64,000 nucleotides of DNA, taken from contig JAVIAB010000041.1 of the NCBI GenBank assembly GCA_032433765.1, positions 73,058,232 to 73,122,231 on the forward strand, given 5' to 3'. The stretch comes from Megaustenia siamemsis (taxonomy: Eukaryota > Mollusca > Gastropoda > Stylommatophora > Ariophantidae). Under the pieces are notes generated by a model that worked only from the letters and a program-made list of their open reading frames with translations, searched no databases and was not told the origin of the DNA. Both the position numbers and the translations under genes were made by a program. Shown in pieces: positions 1 through 10,865 of the stretch; the stretch's first letter is position 1; every line of letters starts with the position of its first letter.

Positions 1-929
1 TGCGTGAAAGATATGTGATCTTTCTAATCAATAAGATGTGATCTTTCACTGAATTGTTGCTTTTGGCGAGTAAATTATCTGTGTTTGCGATGTAGTGTAT
101 CAATTTACGGCAAGCAAAACCGTGTTGATCCGCATTTGCCTACGGCATACAGGCAAGTATATGTCCTCCCTCGCCATCGTGCTCGGTAGTTGTCTATATT
201 CATTGATGTCTCGTGAGTGTGAGGTTTTCTTTTCTCGTTCAGGCCTTTATGAAGACAAGGGAAAGGGGTCATAGAGAAATCAGCAAGATGCTAACAATTT
301 GACGACAGTACTACGAGGGGTAAAATGTTTGCGATACCGTGTGACTTAGTTGTGTAGCAGGGGTCAACAACAACTTTGTAGAAGGGGGATTATTATGCCC
401 CCGTTTGAATTGATTGAAATCAATCGCTGATCGCCTTGCCGTGTCGTCTTGATGTAACCCCGTGATCTCTGTGGTTCTTCCGTACTTCGCGCTGTATCTT
501 GTGGTTACCGCTCTGACCCCGTCAGTTCGTTCGTCGCCAGTCAAGGATACAGCTGGACTGATTCGATAGACTCAACAACAACTGTTTGATAACATAAATG
601 TTCAGCCTTTATTTCATTCACAGTACATGCCCTCGAGTTTCGAGGGAATACATTGACATTGACTTCCACCAATCGAAATTCGTGGGCTTATCATACACCA
701 TACACTGCAACACTTTCGTTCACGTTCCAGACAAATAACAAAGTTCAGCTGACCACAGGACAACTGCCGGAATTGGGTGGCGCGTTCCCCGTGCCACACA
801 TCAATAGACAATTGTAACAGTTCAATTAATAACACACCCGTGGCTGACTTGCATAGTGAACTCAATGTATAAATATATGAAATAAACGCTATTGCTCTCA
901 CCTTCCTTGTAGTTTACAAAGTTCAGTTC
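1..929. other. No recognisable gene; degenerate repeat flank
   Basis: No open frame here has a recognisable domain. From about position 740 onward there are diverged versions of the 99-bp unit that forms the array just downstream (phrases like gttcagctgacc and gttcaattaataacac). The short reading frames on the minus strand show no protein-like composition. Confidence 0.5.
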
Positions 930-1905
930 ATACACACATTTGGCTAACTTTTAGTATTGATCTCACTGTCTAACAAATCACTGAAACGCTCTGAATTTAG
1001 CATTTCTTGTACTTGCAAAAGCTCAGCCAACAACAACACATTTAGCTGACGTGAGTAGTGATCTCATTGTCTAACAAATCACTGAAACGCTCTGGACATA
1101 GCATTTCTTGTACTTGTGAAGCTCCGCTAATAAGAACACATGTAGCTGACGTGAGTATTGATCTCACTGTCTAACATCACTGAAACGCTCTGGACATAGC
1201 ATTTCTTGTACTTGCAAAAGCTCAGCCAATAATAACACATTTAGCTGACGTGAGTCGTGATCTCACTGTCTAACATCACTGAAACGCTCTGGACATAGCA
1301 TTTCTTGTACTTGTAAAAGCTCCGCTAATAAGAACACATGTAGCTGACGTGAGTATTGATCTCACTGTCTAACATCACTGAAACGCTCTGGACATAGCAT
1401 TTCTTGTACTTGCAAAAGCTCAGCCAATAATAACACATTTAGCTGACGTGAGTCGTGATCTCACTGTCTAACATCACTTAAACGCTCTGGACATAGCATT
1501 TCTTGTACTTGTAAAAGCTCCGCTAATAAGAACACATGTAGCTGACGTGAGTATTGATCTCACTGTCTAACATCACTGAAACGCTCTGGATCTAGCATTT
1601 CTTGTACTTGTAAAAGCTCAGCTAATAAGAACACATTTAGCTGACGTGAGTATTGATCTCACTGTCTAACATCACTGAAACGCTCTGGATCTAGCATTTC
1701 TTGTACTTGTAAAAGCTCAGCTAATAAGAACACATTTAGCTGACGTGAGTATTGATCTCACTGTCTAACATCACTGAAACGCTCTGGATCTAGCATTTCT
1801 TGTACTTGTAAAAGCTCAGCTAATAAGAACACATGTAGCTGACGTGAGTATTGATCTCACTGTCTAACATCACTGAACGCTATGGTTCAGCATTTCTTGT
1901 ACTTG
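930..1905. repeat. Tandem array, about 99-bp unit, about 10 copies
   Basis: A unit of 98-99 bp repeats about ten times. Each copy contains the landmarks cgctctgga, catttcttgtacttg, agctgacgtgagt and gatctcactgtctaac. Central copies are nearly identical and the edges decay, as expected for unequal exchange. Two alternating subtypes are visible (cagccaataataac against ccgctaataagaac) in copies 2-6, suggesting duplication of a dimer. Every full unit carries TGACGTGA, which resembles a CRE/ATF half-site; whether this matters is unknown. Confidence 0.9.
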
Positions 1906-3020
1906 CCAATAGTTCAATTAACTATCAGCACACTCGCCTGACAGAGTACTGTTGTCTCCCTCGTTAGCAGACACTGCTTCATTGACCCTGCTTATATTTC
2001 GTGCACTTCTGATAGCTATTTCACTGGGCTGTCTACCCTAATAACTGCTGTATTTCGTGCACTTCTGGTAGCTATTTCACTGGGCTATCTACCCTAATAA
2101 TTACTGTTTCGTTACACTTACTTAGGCTACACACTACTTGTACTATCACACAAATTTATGACTAGTTCCTATGAAGACCAGAAGGCTCACTGTCTACCTA
2201 CCGTCTCGACCAACTCTCTCAGACTTCTCTTGTCTTGCGCACTCCTGACAACTCACTAGTCACATGCGCATTCCCTTAATTTCACGAGATTTTCTCATCT
2301 CTCTGACTGACTCGTGTTCACTATTTCCTCGAGCACTTAAACACCTATCAGCCCTCCTTCCTAATTATCCCCCCTTTGTTTAAATCTTGCCCTTCTCTCA
2401 CTAATTTCCTATCGCTGCTATCTCCTGTTTCAACTCACTATTTCTATAGCCTGTTTCAACTATACCCCCTCTCTACACTGTTTCAGTTGTACAGTGAACG
2501 TGTTACAGACGTGGAGCAGTATTTCACACTCGGTGAGCCCACGATCTAGAAACGATCAAAGAGTGGAAAATGGAATTCCGTCACCATTTTGAGTGATTAT
2601 GACGTGGATTGCCCCCATAAGCACCCAAACCGAAGAAGCGACTCATAGCTGACTGCTTGCGACAGGACCCGTGAAGCAAAACTGGTCAGATCCTACTCAC
2701 TTCCGCTGGTGAGTCTTGTCGTAACAAACCAGTTCTCTGTGGAAGTAGAGATCGAAGAGAGAAGGCAATACAGTACCAAATTATCACACTGAAATCGGAT
2801 GAGTTGGACACAAACATGTAGATATCATAGCCTTCTGCAAACCACAACTTATCTACGCCTACCAGGCATTATTTTAAGAAGAGCAAATGACGGGCAAAAG
2901 CTGCAATAAGTAATTAAGAGTTGTTAAGATTGAAGAAATCAAATTGGTTATCACACTTACAGATTGAGCGAGATCTCAGTCCAACATAAAATAGTATACC
3001 ATATCTCGCCTGCAATTTGC
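1906..3020. other. Intergenic; one 56-bp direct duplication
   Basis: No gene recognised. A 56-bp segment starting tatttcgtgcacttctg occurs twice head to tail (about 1994-2105) with a few differences. The remainder, up to the minisatellite before the receptor gene, is AT-rich with no long frame. It may hold upstream sequence or untranslated exons of the receptor, but no splice pair can be fixed. Confidence 0.4.
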
Positions 3021-3021
3021 T

Positions 3022-3262
3022 TGTCAAACAACTTATAAAAATAAATTGGAACGTTCAAACAACTTATTAAAAAAAACTTTCAAACAACTTATAATAATCG
3101 AAAGGAACGTTCAAACAACTTATAAAAATCAAAAGGAACTTTCAAACAAACTTATACAAATTAAAAGGAACTTTCAAACAACTTATAAAAATCAAAAGGA
3201 ACTTTCAAACAAACTTATACAAATTAAAAGGAACTTTCAATCAACTTATAAAAATCAAAATG
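3022..3262. repeat. Minisatellite just upstream of the receptor gene
   Basis: A 31-32-bp unit built around aactttcaaacaacttat and aaaatcaaaagg repeats about seven times. Alternate copies differ by one extra base, giving a 63-bp (21-codon) higher-order period. An 84-codon frame crosses it (3046-3300), but its product is only the repeat translated, so I do not call it a gene. It ends about 100 bp before the receptor start codon. Confidence 0.85.
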
Positions 3263-3363
3263 GAACTTTGTTGATGTCAAATGAGAGATTATATTTATGA
3301 CAAAAGTTGGACAGAATGTGTTAAACAATGTTGCAGTTGAGTTATAGCAATATAATGTAAGAC

Positions 3364-4395
3364 ATGACACCAAACTCAACTGTGGTGAATGTAATACAAA
3401 TTATCAGTGATAGCCAGAGAGACGTGATATTAACAGTTAATGTGGTTATCTTGTGCGGTGTTGTCAGTGTGTTTGGAGTAGTAACCAACGTTTTCAACCT
3501 GTTGGTGTTTCATAAACAAGGTCTGAATACAACTATCAACATTAGTTTCTTCTCTCTCGCTATCTCAGATCTATGTAGTCTTGTTTTACAACAGATTTAC
3601 AACCTTTTCTCTAACCCTCTGTTTATTGGCTTGGATTTACCAATTGTCCACTCTGAAGTTATGTATCTGACGTCAGCAATCCCGCGAGCTAAGTTTGATA
3701 CTATCACCTGTTTGATAACTGCTTTCATCACAGCCGAGAGATGCCTCTGTGTGGTGATTCCTCTGCATATCAAACGAATAATCACCCCAAGGATAACTGC
3801 TATTGTTATCGTTATTCTTTACTCGTATAACCTGATTTTGTTAGTGCCAATCTCCTGTAGCTTCTATTACACTTGGAAGTTCTATCCGGCACTGAACAGA
3901 ACTCTCCTCGGTCTCTCACCCACTAGACCAAATAACGATTTGCCCGCCCACTTATTTTTCACACACGCCATCACTTTGCTTTTGGGCTGTGTATGTGTTC
4001 TGATCTTTACTTTGATCTTAACATACCAATTAGGACAAAAACATGCCTGGAGAAAGAGTGCAAACGTTGATCTAGAGAGGGCGAAATCCATATCTAAGCG
4101 GGACAGAGCCACAATAACTATGGTTGTACTAATTGCCGGTATATTAGTTACGTGTTACACACCGGGTGTTCTTTTATGCGTTGTCACATTTCTTGAACCT
4201 CAGTTTTCACGTTTCGGTATTTACTCCAACCTATATATTAGTTCGTGGTCTTTTTCTATGTTGCTTGGAAACATCAACTCCAGCGTCAATATCTTCTTGT
4301 ATTACAGAATGAGCACTAAGTACAGACAGACTTTCATTGAGATGTTTAACAGACATCGTTCACAAGACAATTCATGCCAGAACAAAAAATACTAA
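3364..4395 (+). CDS. Rhodopsin-type GPCR, gastropod chemosensory-receptor-like
   Basis: A complete intronless frame of 343 residues encodes a seven-transmembrane receptor expected in the plasma membrane. Hydrophobic segments lie near residues 24-49, 58-82, 108-133, 142-164, 195-222, 249-277 and 290-314. Class-A landmarks are present but altered: Asn in TM1 (GVVTNVFNLLVF), LAISD in TM2 (65-69), ERC instead of DRY at 125-127, CYTP instead of CWxP at 264-267, and NSSVNIFLYY instead of NPxxY near 305-314. A possible N-glycosylation site is NST at 4-6. The tail is short and basic. Single-exon structure and these variants fit the lineage-specific receptors expanded in gastropods and proposed to be chemosensory. 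The ligand cannot be told from sequence. The start is the first Met giving a normal short extracellular N-terminus. Confidence 0.88.
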   Translation: MTPNSTVVNVIQIISDSQRDVILTVNVVILCGVVSVFGVVTNVFNLLVFHKQGLNTTINISFFSLAISDLCSLVLQQIYNLFSNPLFIGLDLPIVHSEVMYLTSAIPRAKFDTITCLITAFITAERCLCVVIPLHIKRIITPRITAIVIVILYSYNLILLVPISCSFYYTWKFYPALNRTLLGLSPTRPNNDLPAHLFFTHAITLLLGCVCVLIFTLILTYQLGQKHAWRKSANVDLERAKSISKRDRATITMVVLIAGILVTCYTPGVLLCVVTFLEPQFSRFGIYSNLYISSWSFSMLLGNINSSVNIFLYYRMSTKYRQTFIEMFNRHRSQDNSCQNKKY

Positions 4396-4530
4396 CCAAT
4401 TTTCTACAAGTTGCAGACATCTCAATCATTATTTAAATTCAGATGTTTACAATATTTGAACTGGGCGAAATCTTTTAATGACTTCATAGCGATTTGCACT
4501 TTATACAAGCGGTGTATATATGTGAGTCAT

Positions 4531-4855
4531 TATTGAATGCCGTCTCCGCATCGATGGTTGGCTAACATGGAGCGCCATTCCACTCTGTCTCTTACTTTGA
4601 TGGTGCAGATTGTCATAGGTTGACTTGTCCATCTTTTGATGTTACTCATCCATGTTAGTCTTGGTCTGCTTCTGCCCTTTTTACCTTGCATTTTTCCTTC
4701 AAATATTACTTTTATTAGGCTTTGTGTCTTTTAATATGCCCCAAAAATTTCATTTGTCTTGTTCTAATTGTGTTTAGTAGTTCTCTGTTTATTTTTAGTT
4801 GTTTTAAAATTTCATCGTTTGTTTTATTTTCTTTCCTTCCAATTCTATCTATTAT
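4531..4855 (-). mobile_element. Family B RTE-like retrotransposon, 3' fragment
   Basis: Read on the minus strand this matches the 3' end of the family B element at 55.9-57.1 kb. It has the same C-terminal coding text (GHxKRH-type segment, then ITSKDGQVN-like stretch), ending in the shared terminal phrase ggagacggcattc. The GAT-type microsatellite tail is almost absent here. It is 5'-truncated and has no intact frame. Confidence 0.85.
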
Positions 4856-5164
4856 ATGAGAGTTACTGCCCACTAAAATAGCGTGTCATAAATTTAATGA
4901 GCCATTTCAAGATAATTGGGAAATAAGTCAAGGTTGTTTGAAGATTTTATAAGAAAACAATCTGAGGCATTTAGTTATAGCGGGGAAATTAGACGACAAA
5001 TGTGAAGATAACGATTAAAAGAGATATATCTTGCCGGTTATCAATTTGACACAATATATATCACAAACTTTAAAAAAAAATGTTGAATACAAAGTAACGA
5101 AAGTGCATGTTAATGAATGCCTTGCCGCACCGCACTGTTGATGATGAAATGTGTTACGTGTTTA
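4856..5164. other. AT-rich intergenic spacer
   Basis: No frame, repeat unit or known element recognised between the family B and family A fragments. Confidence 0.5.
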
Positions 5165-5680
5165 TGAATTATCGTTTGTCACTAAACTTCCTAGGTATTT
5201 AAATTCCTCTACTTGTTTTAGTTGTCTGCCTTCTATAGTTAAGTTGATGTTCTGTTTATTTTTGGCGACATTCATGACTTCTGTTTTGTTGATGTTGATT
5301 TTCATGCTGTATTTTGTGCCTGAGATGTTGAGTTTGTTTAAGTGTTCTTGTAGGTCTTCTATTGTTTCATGTATTAGTGCCTGATCATCTGCAAATAAAA
5401 GCTCGTTGATCTCCTCTGTCACTGATGGGTTGGCTGCTTGCATATATAGTCCATGTATGTAATAAACAGTAGGGGGGATAGTACGCACCCCTGACTCACA
5501 CATGATCTAACTTCGAAGTGGTCTGTGTAGCCTGCTGCTGTTCTGACTGTGCAGCTGTTGTTGATGTAGAGACCTAGGTTGGTTAGATGTTGGCTTGCTC
5601 CGTATGTTGTTAGTATCTCCCACAGTTGTTCTCTGTTTACTCTGTCGAATGTTTTTTCATAGTCAATGAAATATATTCTT
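5165..5680 (-). mobile_element. Family A RTE-like retrotransposon, internal RT fragment
   Basis: On the minus strand two overlapping frames together cover the RT domain from motif A to beyond the catalytic box. Visible are YFIDYEKTFDRV, a QGCVLSPLLF box, LLFADDQALIHE and NKTEVMNVAKNKQ. The copy at 28.5-29.1 kb has the same text uninterrupted. Here GVRQGC is changed to CVSQGC and at least one frameshift separates the two halves, so it is dead and truncated at both ends. Confidence 0.9.
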
Positions 5681-5684
5681 AGAT

Positions 5685-5785
5685 GACAGATGGAAGCAGA
5701 GATGAAGATGATGGGGAAAACATGGAATGATCTTAAAAGAACTGCAAGTAACAAAACGACATGGAAAATGTTTCTTGAGGACCTA
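5685..5785 (+). mobile_element. RTE-like C-terminal fragment
   Basis: A plus-strand frame reads GKTWNDLKRTASNKTT and then WKMFLEDLYPT, which resembles the extreme C-terminus of RTE-like endonuclease/reverse transcriptases. It abuts the opposite-strand family A fragment. Only about 30 codons are recognisable. Confidence 0.55.
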
Positions 5786-5859
5786 TACCCCACAGTGAGC
5801 TTGAAAGAAATAAGAAGAATATGGCACATTTATTTTTTAAATAACGTACCGTACATCTA

Positions 5860-6047
5860 ACTTGTAAATAATATGACACATTTTGTTATGAATTTAAGTA
5901 ATTTATGTTTCACATGTAATATGTCACATTTTGTTATGAATTTAAGTAATTTATGTTTCACATGTAATATGTCACATTTTGTTATGAATTAAAGTAATTT
6001 ATGTTTCACATGTAATATGTCACATTTTGTTATGAATTTAAGTAATT
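5860..6047. repeat. 48-bp satellite, left part
   Basis: Four near-identical copies of a 48-bp unit (landmarks tttcacatgtaatatgtcac and gttatgaatttaagtaattt). The array is cut by the outer LTR element and resumes at 18310. Related, more diverged units occur near 22.6, 23.8-24.3 and, inverted, 55.1-55.5 kb. Confidence 0.92.
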
Positions 6048-6051
6048 TATG

Positions 6052-7204
6052 TGTTATAGTGTGACTCAGTCATGAGCGATAATGGAAGAATAGAAGAATA
6101 TGACGATAGACAGAAGAATAAAAGAATGAGGCGACGACGATGTGAAGTAGGATAGCTTTAGGCGGCGTAGCAAAGACAATCTTCAGAGGATTAGCAAGGA
6201 GACGTTAAGTCTACCCAACTCAGTCCCTGAGTTGTAATCAACTCTTAGATTACAGGTAAAGGCGCACAGATGTCCGGTCTGTAGCTTGTAGGTTATGTAA
6301 CTCGACGAAGAGGGCGATAAGCTCCAGTCGCGCAGGTGTGGACACTGAGTAGATTATCACTAAGACTAGACCGGAAACTCTTATATCGGCAGACGCCTTG
6401 AAGTCCAGTGAAGACCTGAGATGAAAGCGGACAATTAAACTGCCCCGCGTAAACAAAGGGCCAAGGGAGGAGTTATGTTGTAGGTTTTTAGTTGTGGGAA
6501 AAGGTTTGAGAAGATTGACAGGTTGTCGATTAAAGTAATAAACTATGGACATGGTCAAGAAAGGCGGAGTTAAGAGAGATAGTGACGGTCAAGAGACGTA
6601 GGTTAGGCCGTATCAGTGGTCGGGGGGTGTGGTCACCTGGGACTTAAACCCCGAGACCCTGGGAACTAGGTAGATTAGGAGGCAGATGGCAGAATGCTTT
6701 TGGAGGAGCAGTAGCTAGGGAGACATTCAGCTACACTCGGGGAGACTCAGCTACACTCAGACCGACTCAGCACAATTCGGCCACACTCGGCCAGACTGAG
6801 CACATTCAAATACTAGTTCCTCAGCACTATCAGAAAGAGACATGCAGATGTACTTAAGAATACTATACGGTCAACAAGATAGATAGATAACCACAGATAG
6901 AACTTTATGAATACGAAACTGCCACGCACAAACGTTATTTGACAATTCACCAACGCCTGTCGGCTATGTCCAGTAACGACAATTTGTAATGCCACAAGTA
7001 GAAGTCATCAATAAAAACGTTGTTTATACTTGTACTAAAAAGATTGATGAGTTATATATGTGTGTCAAAGGAAAGTACAAGTAGTAAAGTCAGAGTAAAG
7101 AAGTTTGAAAGAAACTCTGCAACATCTTATTATTCCTTTCTGTTGCCGTGACGCAGGATTTTATTCTTTTAAAGAAGAAGATAGAAAGAAGCTATGAAGA
7201 AGCT
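6052..7204 (+). repeat. 5' LTR of outer element
   Basis: Begins TGTTATAGTGTG. It matches 17153-18305 almost base for base; one internal difference was noticed (c at about 7140 against a in the other copy) plus the last base (t against a). The final part contains one copy of an approximately 85-bp segment starting ctctgcaacatc that is repeated, diverged, just after the LTR (from 7203). The repeat end therefore overlaps a leader duplication, and the exact 3' edge is less sure than the start. Short minus-strand frames inside are not supported as genes. Confidence 0.87.
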
Positions 7205-7230
7205 CTGCAACATCACATTCCTTTCTGGTG

Positions 7231-7242
7231 ACGTGACCAGGA
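7231..7242 (+). promoter_or_regulatory. Candidate primer-binding site (conserved 12-mer)
   Basis: ACGTGACCAGGA lies 26 nt after the 5' LTR. The same 12-mer lies 18 nt after the inner element's 5' LTR (10866-10877), although the surrounding leaders differ. In the outer element it is preceded by TGGTG. Position and conservation suggest a primer-binding or packaging signal; the priming tRNA is not identified. Confidence 0.45.
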
Positions 7243-7892
7243 CTTTATTCTTTTAAAGAAGGACCTGGAAGAAAAAAAAGTAAGAATTTTCTCTTAACCA
7301 ACTCTGACGTCCATCTACGCACTTCCAGCGCAAACCTACGCACTTCCAGCGTAAACCTACATACTTACAGCAACGAGTGCCACCGAGCAGCCAAGAAATT
7401 ATAAGAAAAACACTATATTTACTATACAGAACACATTATGAAAAAAGAAACACTAGAGAAGCTGTCAGTTCGTGACTTTTTACTATTCCGGAGGTGAAAG
7501 ATTATTTGTGTTTGAAATAAATGTGAAATGCATCGGACAGCAAAGATAAACAGAGATCCTTATGCCTTATGTGAAAACTGATGTCCACTTGAGAACCTGA
7601 AAAAGACTAAGTAGTTAGTTAATTATTGTTTTAAACTAGTATATTATTGTGTAGCTGTTAGGATGTTATAAAGGTGTGTTAGGTATTCCATGGACTTCAG
7701 AAGCATGTAAGTTGGATTTTTCTTATATATTTTAGAGATGCATATGATATGTTGTAACAAGGTTAGTGTGAAGTAAATAAGTTTTTCTTGAGTGTTAGTG
7801 GAAGAAAGTAGAAAGTCTTTGACTGATCTAAACGTGTGTGCGTGTGTGTGTTGCTAGCGAATAAGTTTATTATTAATTAATTAATTATCAAG
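7243..7892 (+). other. Leader of outer element
   Basis: Untranslated region between the 5' LTR and the Gag-like ORF. It holds short direct repeats (cgcacttccagcg twice near 7317-7350). A GT-rich stretch near 7832-7850 and a TTAA-rich run lie just before the ORF start. An intron is possible but no pair of sites can be fixed. Confidence 0.4.
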
Positions 7893-8780
7893 ATGAAGAG
7901 AGGCATGACTCCCACGTTGCAGACCCTGCAAGAAATTAGTAGAGTCATCACCGGTTTAGAAAATAGTTTTAGACAGCAAGAAGTGAGTGCCAGTATCTCA
8001 AATTACTCTGGCGATCCATCCAAGTTCAGACAATGGATGGCAGAAATTGAAAAGTATGCTCTCATTTTTCCTATAAATGAGGAAGACAAGAAATTAATAG
8101 CTTTTAAAACAAGTAGAGGCGAAGTATCTGACTTCATCCAGAGAAGGCTAAAGAATGAACCTTCAAGCACATGGAAGTCCCTCCAGATAGAATTAAAAAC
8201 TAGGTATGCTGCTGTAGGAGATGCCTACACTGCTTTCATACTTTTGAGGAAGTTTAAACAAGAAAGAGGAGAGACAATAACTGCATACAGTAATAGACTT
8301 TTAGAGCTAGCAGAGGAATCTGGTTTAGAAACCGACAGTTTTGGTAGACAATTAATAGAGATTTTTATAGATGGACTAATATCCACAGATCTAAAACTAC
8401 ACTTAGCGAGGCTGAACCCTGAGACGCTAGATGAAGCTATTAATGTCTCTATTAAAGAAATCGGGTTCATGAAGAAATTGAATTTAAACCTACCTGAAGA
8501 ACGCCCAACCATCAGTGAATGGTTTAATAAAAGAAAAATAGTAGAAAAGCCTAGGGAAGTTAATCAAGCGAGTATTAGATGGAGAAATAAGGGACGACTA
8601 GGTGAATTGAGTAAAGAAATATATGCAGTGAGAAGGGAAACAAGGCATGTTCACGGAAGAAGATTACCACCCCAGGAATCTAGGTGGAGGTGGAAGGACA
8701 AAAGACAAACTGCTGGACGTAAGAGCTATGAAATAAATAGTGTAGACAGGATTGAAATGAATAAAGTGAATGGTAAATGA
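7893..8780 (+). CDS. Gag-like capsid protein of outer LTR element
   Basis: A frame of 295 residues. It opens with a short helical stretch, then NYSGDPSKFRQWM (37-49), WKSLQIELKTRY (94-105) and FKQERGETITAYSNRLLELA (121-140). That order matches the retrotransposon Gag/capsid family: a W-containing F..W segment, then a Q-x-E/G-E-T-x-x-x-Y region. The C-terminus is basic and Arg/Trp-rich and has no CCHC zinc knuckle, so RNA binding probably relies on the basic tail. Its stop overlaps the next ORF by 11 nt in the +1 frame, the layout of many gag-pol junctions. The start is the first Met after a TTAA-rich leader. Confidence 0.8.
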   Translation: MKRGMTPTLQTLQEISRVITGLENSFRQQEVSASISNYSGDPSKFRQWMAEIEKYALIFPINEEDKKLIAFKTSRGEVSDFIQRRLKNEPSSTWKSLQIELKTRYAAVGDAYTAFILLRKFKQERGETITAYSNRLLELAEESGLETDSFGRQLIEIFIDGLISTDLKLHLARLNPETLDEAINVSIKEIGFMKKLNLNLPEERPTISEWFNKRKIVEKPREVNQASIRWRNKGRLGELSKEIYAVRRETRHVHGRRLPPQESRWRWKDKRQTAGRKSYEINSVDRIEMNKVNGK

Positions 8781-10059
8781 AAATTTTGGACACATCATGT
8801 TAACCCAACACCCAGGCGTGGTTGGCAAGATCCATCTGGAATCAAAAGAGAAGCGCGCAACCAAGCACGTGGATGCGAGAACGACCAAGTGGTCCAAATC
8901 AAACGGCCCAAACATCAAGACAAACAGGTTGTCTAGCCTGAAACAGAACAAATTAATCAGGAAGGAGTTAGAGGGAATGGAACGGAATTTAGAAGATGAG
9001 TCGAGTCATGTGATAAGTAATAAAAATGAATGTATGTTAGTGAGAAGTAAAGAGACTGAGAACAGAATGATCGACAGTGCTACACAAACAGAAGGTACTG
9101 ATAGAGAAGTATTAGTGACACAGGTAAGCTGTGCACAAACACAGACTGTAGAGGTTAGAGGACAAACTAAACATAATGATAAAATAACACAAACGAGGGA
9201 GGTGAAGAAACAATTTAGAGACGCCTGTGTGGCTACAAACATCCTAGATGTGATATCAAGAAAAGATGCCGAGAGAAGAATTATGGAAAAGAGAAGTGAA
9301 AGAGATGAGTTGATACTATTAGAGCTGAAAGACACAGTAGATAGGCTAGAGTGTAAAAACAAGTGTCTAGAGACAAGAATTAAAGAGCTTGAAGAACAAG
9401 AGTCTGAGACTGACAGACACAGTGTATGTATGATTCGAGAAGTTGATGAGATGAAAGCACAGAATAGCCAACTTTTAGGTGAAGTTAAAGTGTCCAAGGA
9501 TTTAGTTGTAAGTTTAAGAAAGGAGAAATCAGAAGTAGATGACAAAGTAAAGAACCTAATACGAGAGAAGTCTGACTTAGAGGAAGAGGTAGCGTCTCTA
9601 AGGCGAAAGAAATCTGCTACAGAAAATTTGAAGGAAAACGAGAAAGGGAAACTTGATAGGATAGAACGCAACAGTGATACAAATAGTGTAGAGGTTGTAA
9701 GTAAAAGTGCTGAGAAGAAAATTAACGAACTAGCAGTGTTTCATGCATTAGAGAAAGCAGCTGATAAATATGCGCGTGAAATGGACAAGGAATTAGAGGA
9801 TATGGCAGATGGGGTAAAAGGTAGCAAGAAACGTCCTGAAACTGACAGATTGCCTACAATACGAGAAAGGAGGGTTGCTGCCATAAATGAAGAGTTTGAA
9901 AAGACCCAAATAGAAAAGGCAGAGCAAGTGAAATTTTGGCCATTGGGAACACCAGAACGTGATGCCATTATCGCTGAAAGAAGAAGAAAAGACGATGAAA
10001 GAGTCAAAGTAGACCTGCCTTTTGCCATACGATTGGGACGACGGCAAGAGTTTTTTTGA
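8770..10059 (+). CDS. Coiled-coil protein with TQT (LC8-type) motifs, outer element
   Basis: A frame of 429 residues in the position where pol is expected, but with no RT, protease or integrase motif. Residues 1-100 are basic and low in hydrophobics. Three TQT motifs follow: ATQTE (105-107), AQTQT (TQT at 124-126) and KITQT (138-142). The last fits the K-x-T-Q-T consensus for dynein light chain LC8. Residues about 165-330 form a long charged heptad-like coiled coil. A homologous module with the same 19- and 16-residue spacing occurs in the inner element's ORF. LC8 commonly dimerises partners next to a coiled coil, so a trafficking or assembly role is an inference. Translation may be by +1 frameshift from Gag or by reinitiation at the overlapping ATG. 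Confidence 0.75.
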   Translation: MVNENFGHIMLTQHPGVVGKIHLESKEKRATKHVDARTTKWSKSNGPNIKTNRLSSLKQNKLIRKELEGMERNLEDESSHVISNKNECMLVRSKETENRMIDSATQTEGTDREVLVTQVSCAQTQTVEVRGQTKHNDKITQTREVKKQFRDACVATNILDVISRKDAERRIMEKRSERDELILLELKDTVDRLECKNKCLETRIKELEEQESETDRHSVCMIREVDEMKAQNSQLLGEVKVSKDLVVSLRKEKSEVDDKVKNLIREKSDLEEEVASLRRKKSATENLKENEKGKLDRIERNSDTNSVEVVSKSAEKKINELAVFHALEKAADKYAREMDKELEDMADGVKGSKKRPETDRLPTIRERRVAAINEEFEKTQIEKAEQVKFWPLGTPERDAIIAERRRKDDERVKVDLPFAIRLGRRQEFF

Positions 10060-10319
10060 CCACCAGAAAGAAATAGATAAAGGTAACAAATTCAGAGAAG
10101 ATCATAGGTCAGAAAGAGGAGACCTGACAACCACTAGTGATGGAAGAGATAAAAGATACAAAAAGAAGAAACATACATATTAAGAATTGTAATTATTTTA
10201 CTTGTGGATGTTGTAACTAATAATGTGTATGAGTCTACTAACTTTGAGACAAATTTTATATGTATAATGTCAGTGTGCACTGAATGATGAGTAGGAGTCT
10301 GTAAATGTACTGTTGCCTT
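10060..10319 (+). other. Outer element, 3' of ORF2 up to nested insertion
   Basis: AT-rich noncoding sequence. The last four bases before the inner LTR (cctt, 10316-10319) recur at 15831-15834, marking the nested target-site duplication. Confidence 0.6.
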
Positions 10320-10847
10320 TGTAACCGTGAATGATAGCACATACAGATTTAGATCATAATTGAGGACTAAACAGGACTTCCACTTTTAGACTTGAGGAGA
10401 CAGACTTCCATTTTGACATCTCGACTAGGAACACACAGAGATAGCCACGCACTAGCGACCGATAGGAATTGAGATAGTCACAAAAGAACTTCAACTTAGA
10501 TAAGAGACGTAGAACTAGAGATACACATCGAGATAGCCATTGGAGAACGTTAGATACAGAAGACCCAGACGAAAGAGAGCTAGATAGAGAGAGACAGATA
10601 GAATATACCACTATACGAATAGTTGAGGTACAACACCGACGGTAGTCGAAGTACTTCAGCGGCCAAGACTTATTAGATCAAACAAGTATCTACAGAACAC
10701 AGACGCTAGGAAGGACAGCCTGATAGTATCTATATAATATATGTATGTAATATAATAAATGAGGACTGATTTTAACACGCAAAGTTTGTTAATTCTTGAA
10801 TGTGCGGTGTCGTGTCATATACCAAGAACAGTCAGAACACGGTTATA
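10320..10847 (+). repeat. 5' LTR of inner element
   Basis: Starts TGTAACCGTG and ends CACGGTTATA. It differs from the 3' copy by a short TA-type indel near 10730-10745 and about one substitution (gttaattc against gttgattc). A minus-strand 85-codon frame is identical in both LTRs because the LTRs are identical; it has no other support. Confidence 0.9.
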
Positions 10848-10865
10848 CAGTAGATAAATTGTTGC

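Noticed and set aside
2521..2760. Possible structured RNA or rRNA-like segment
   Set aside because: No match to conserved rRNA or tRNA cores could be seen; treated as unassigned.
3046..3300. 84-codon frame upstream of the receptor
   Set aside because: Entirely a 63-bp higher-order minisatellite; no independent coding signal.
6250..6558. Identical 102-codon frames in both outer LTRs (also 60-codon frames), and 85-codon frames in both inner LTRs
   Set aside because: Identity is explained by the LTRs being recent duplicates; no domain and no start context.
9006..9671. 221-codon Ser/Leu-rich frame on the minus strand
   Set aside because: Antisense of the purine-rich coiled-coil ORF; such shadows are expected opposite Glu/Lys-rich coding sequence. 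The same holds for 12624-13415.
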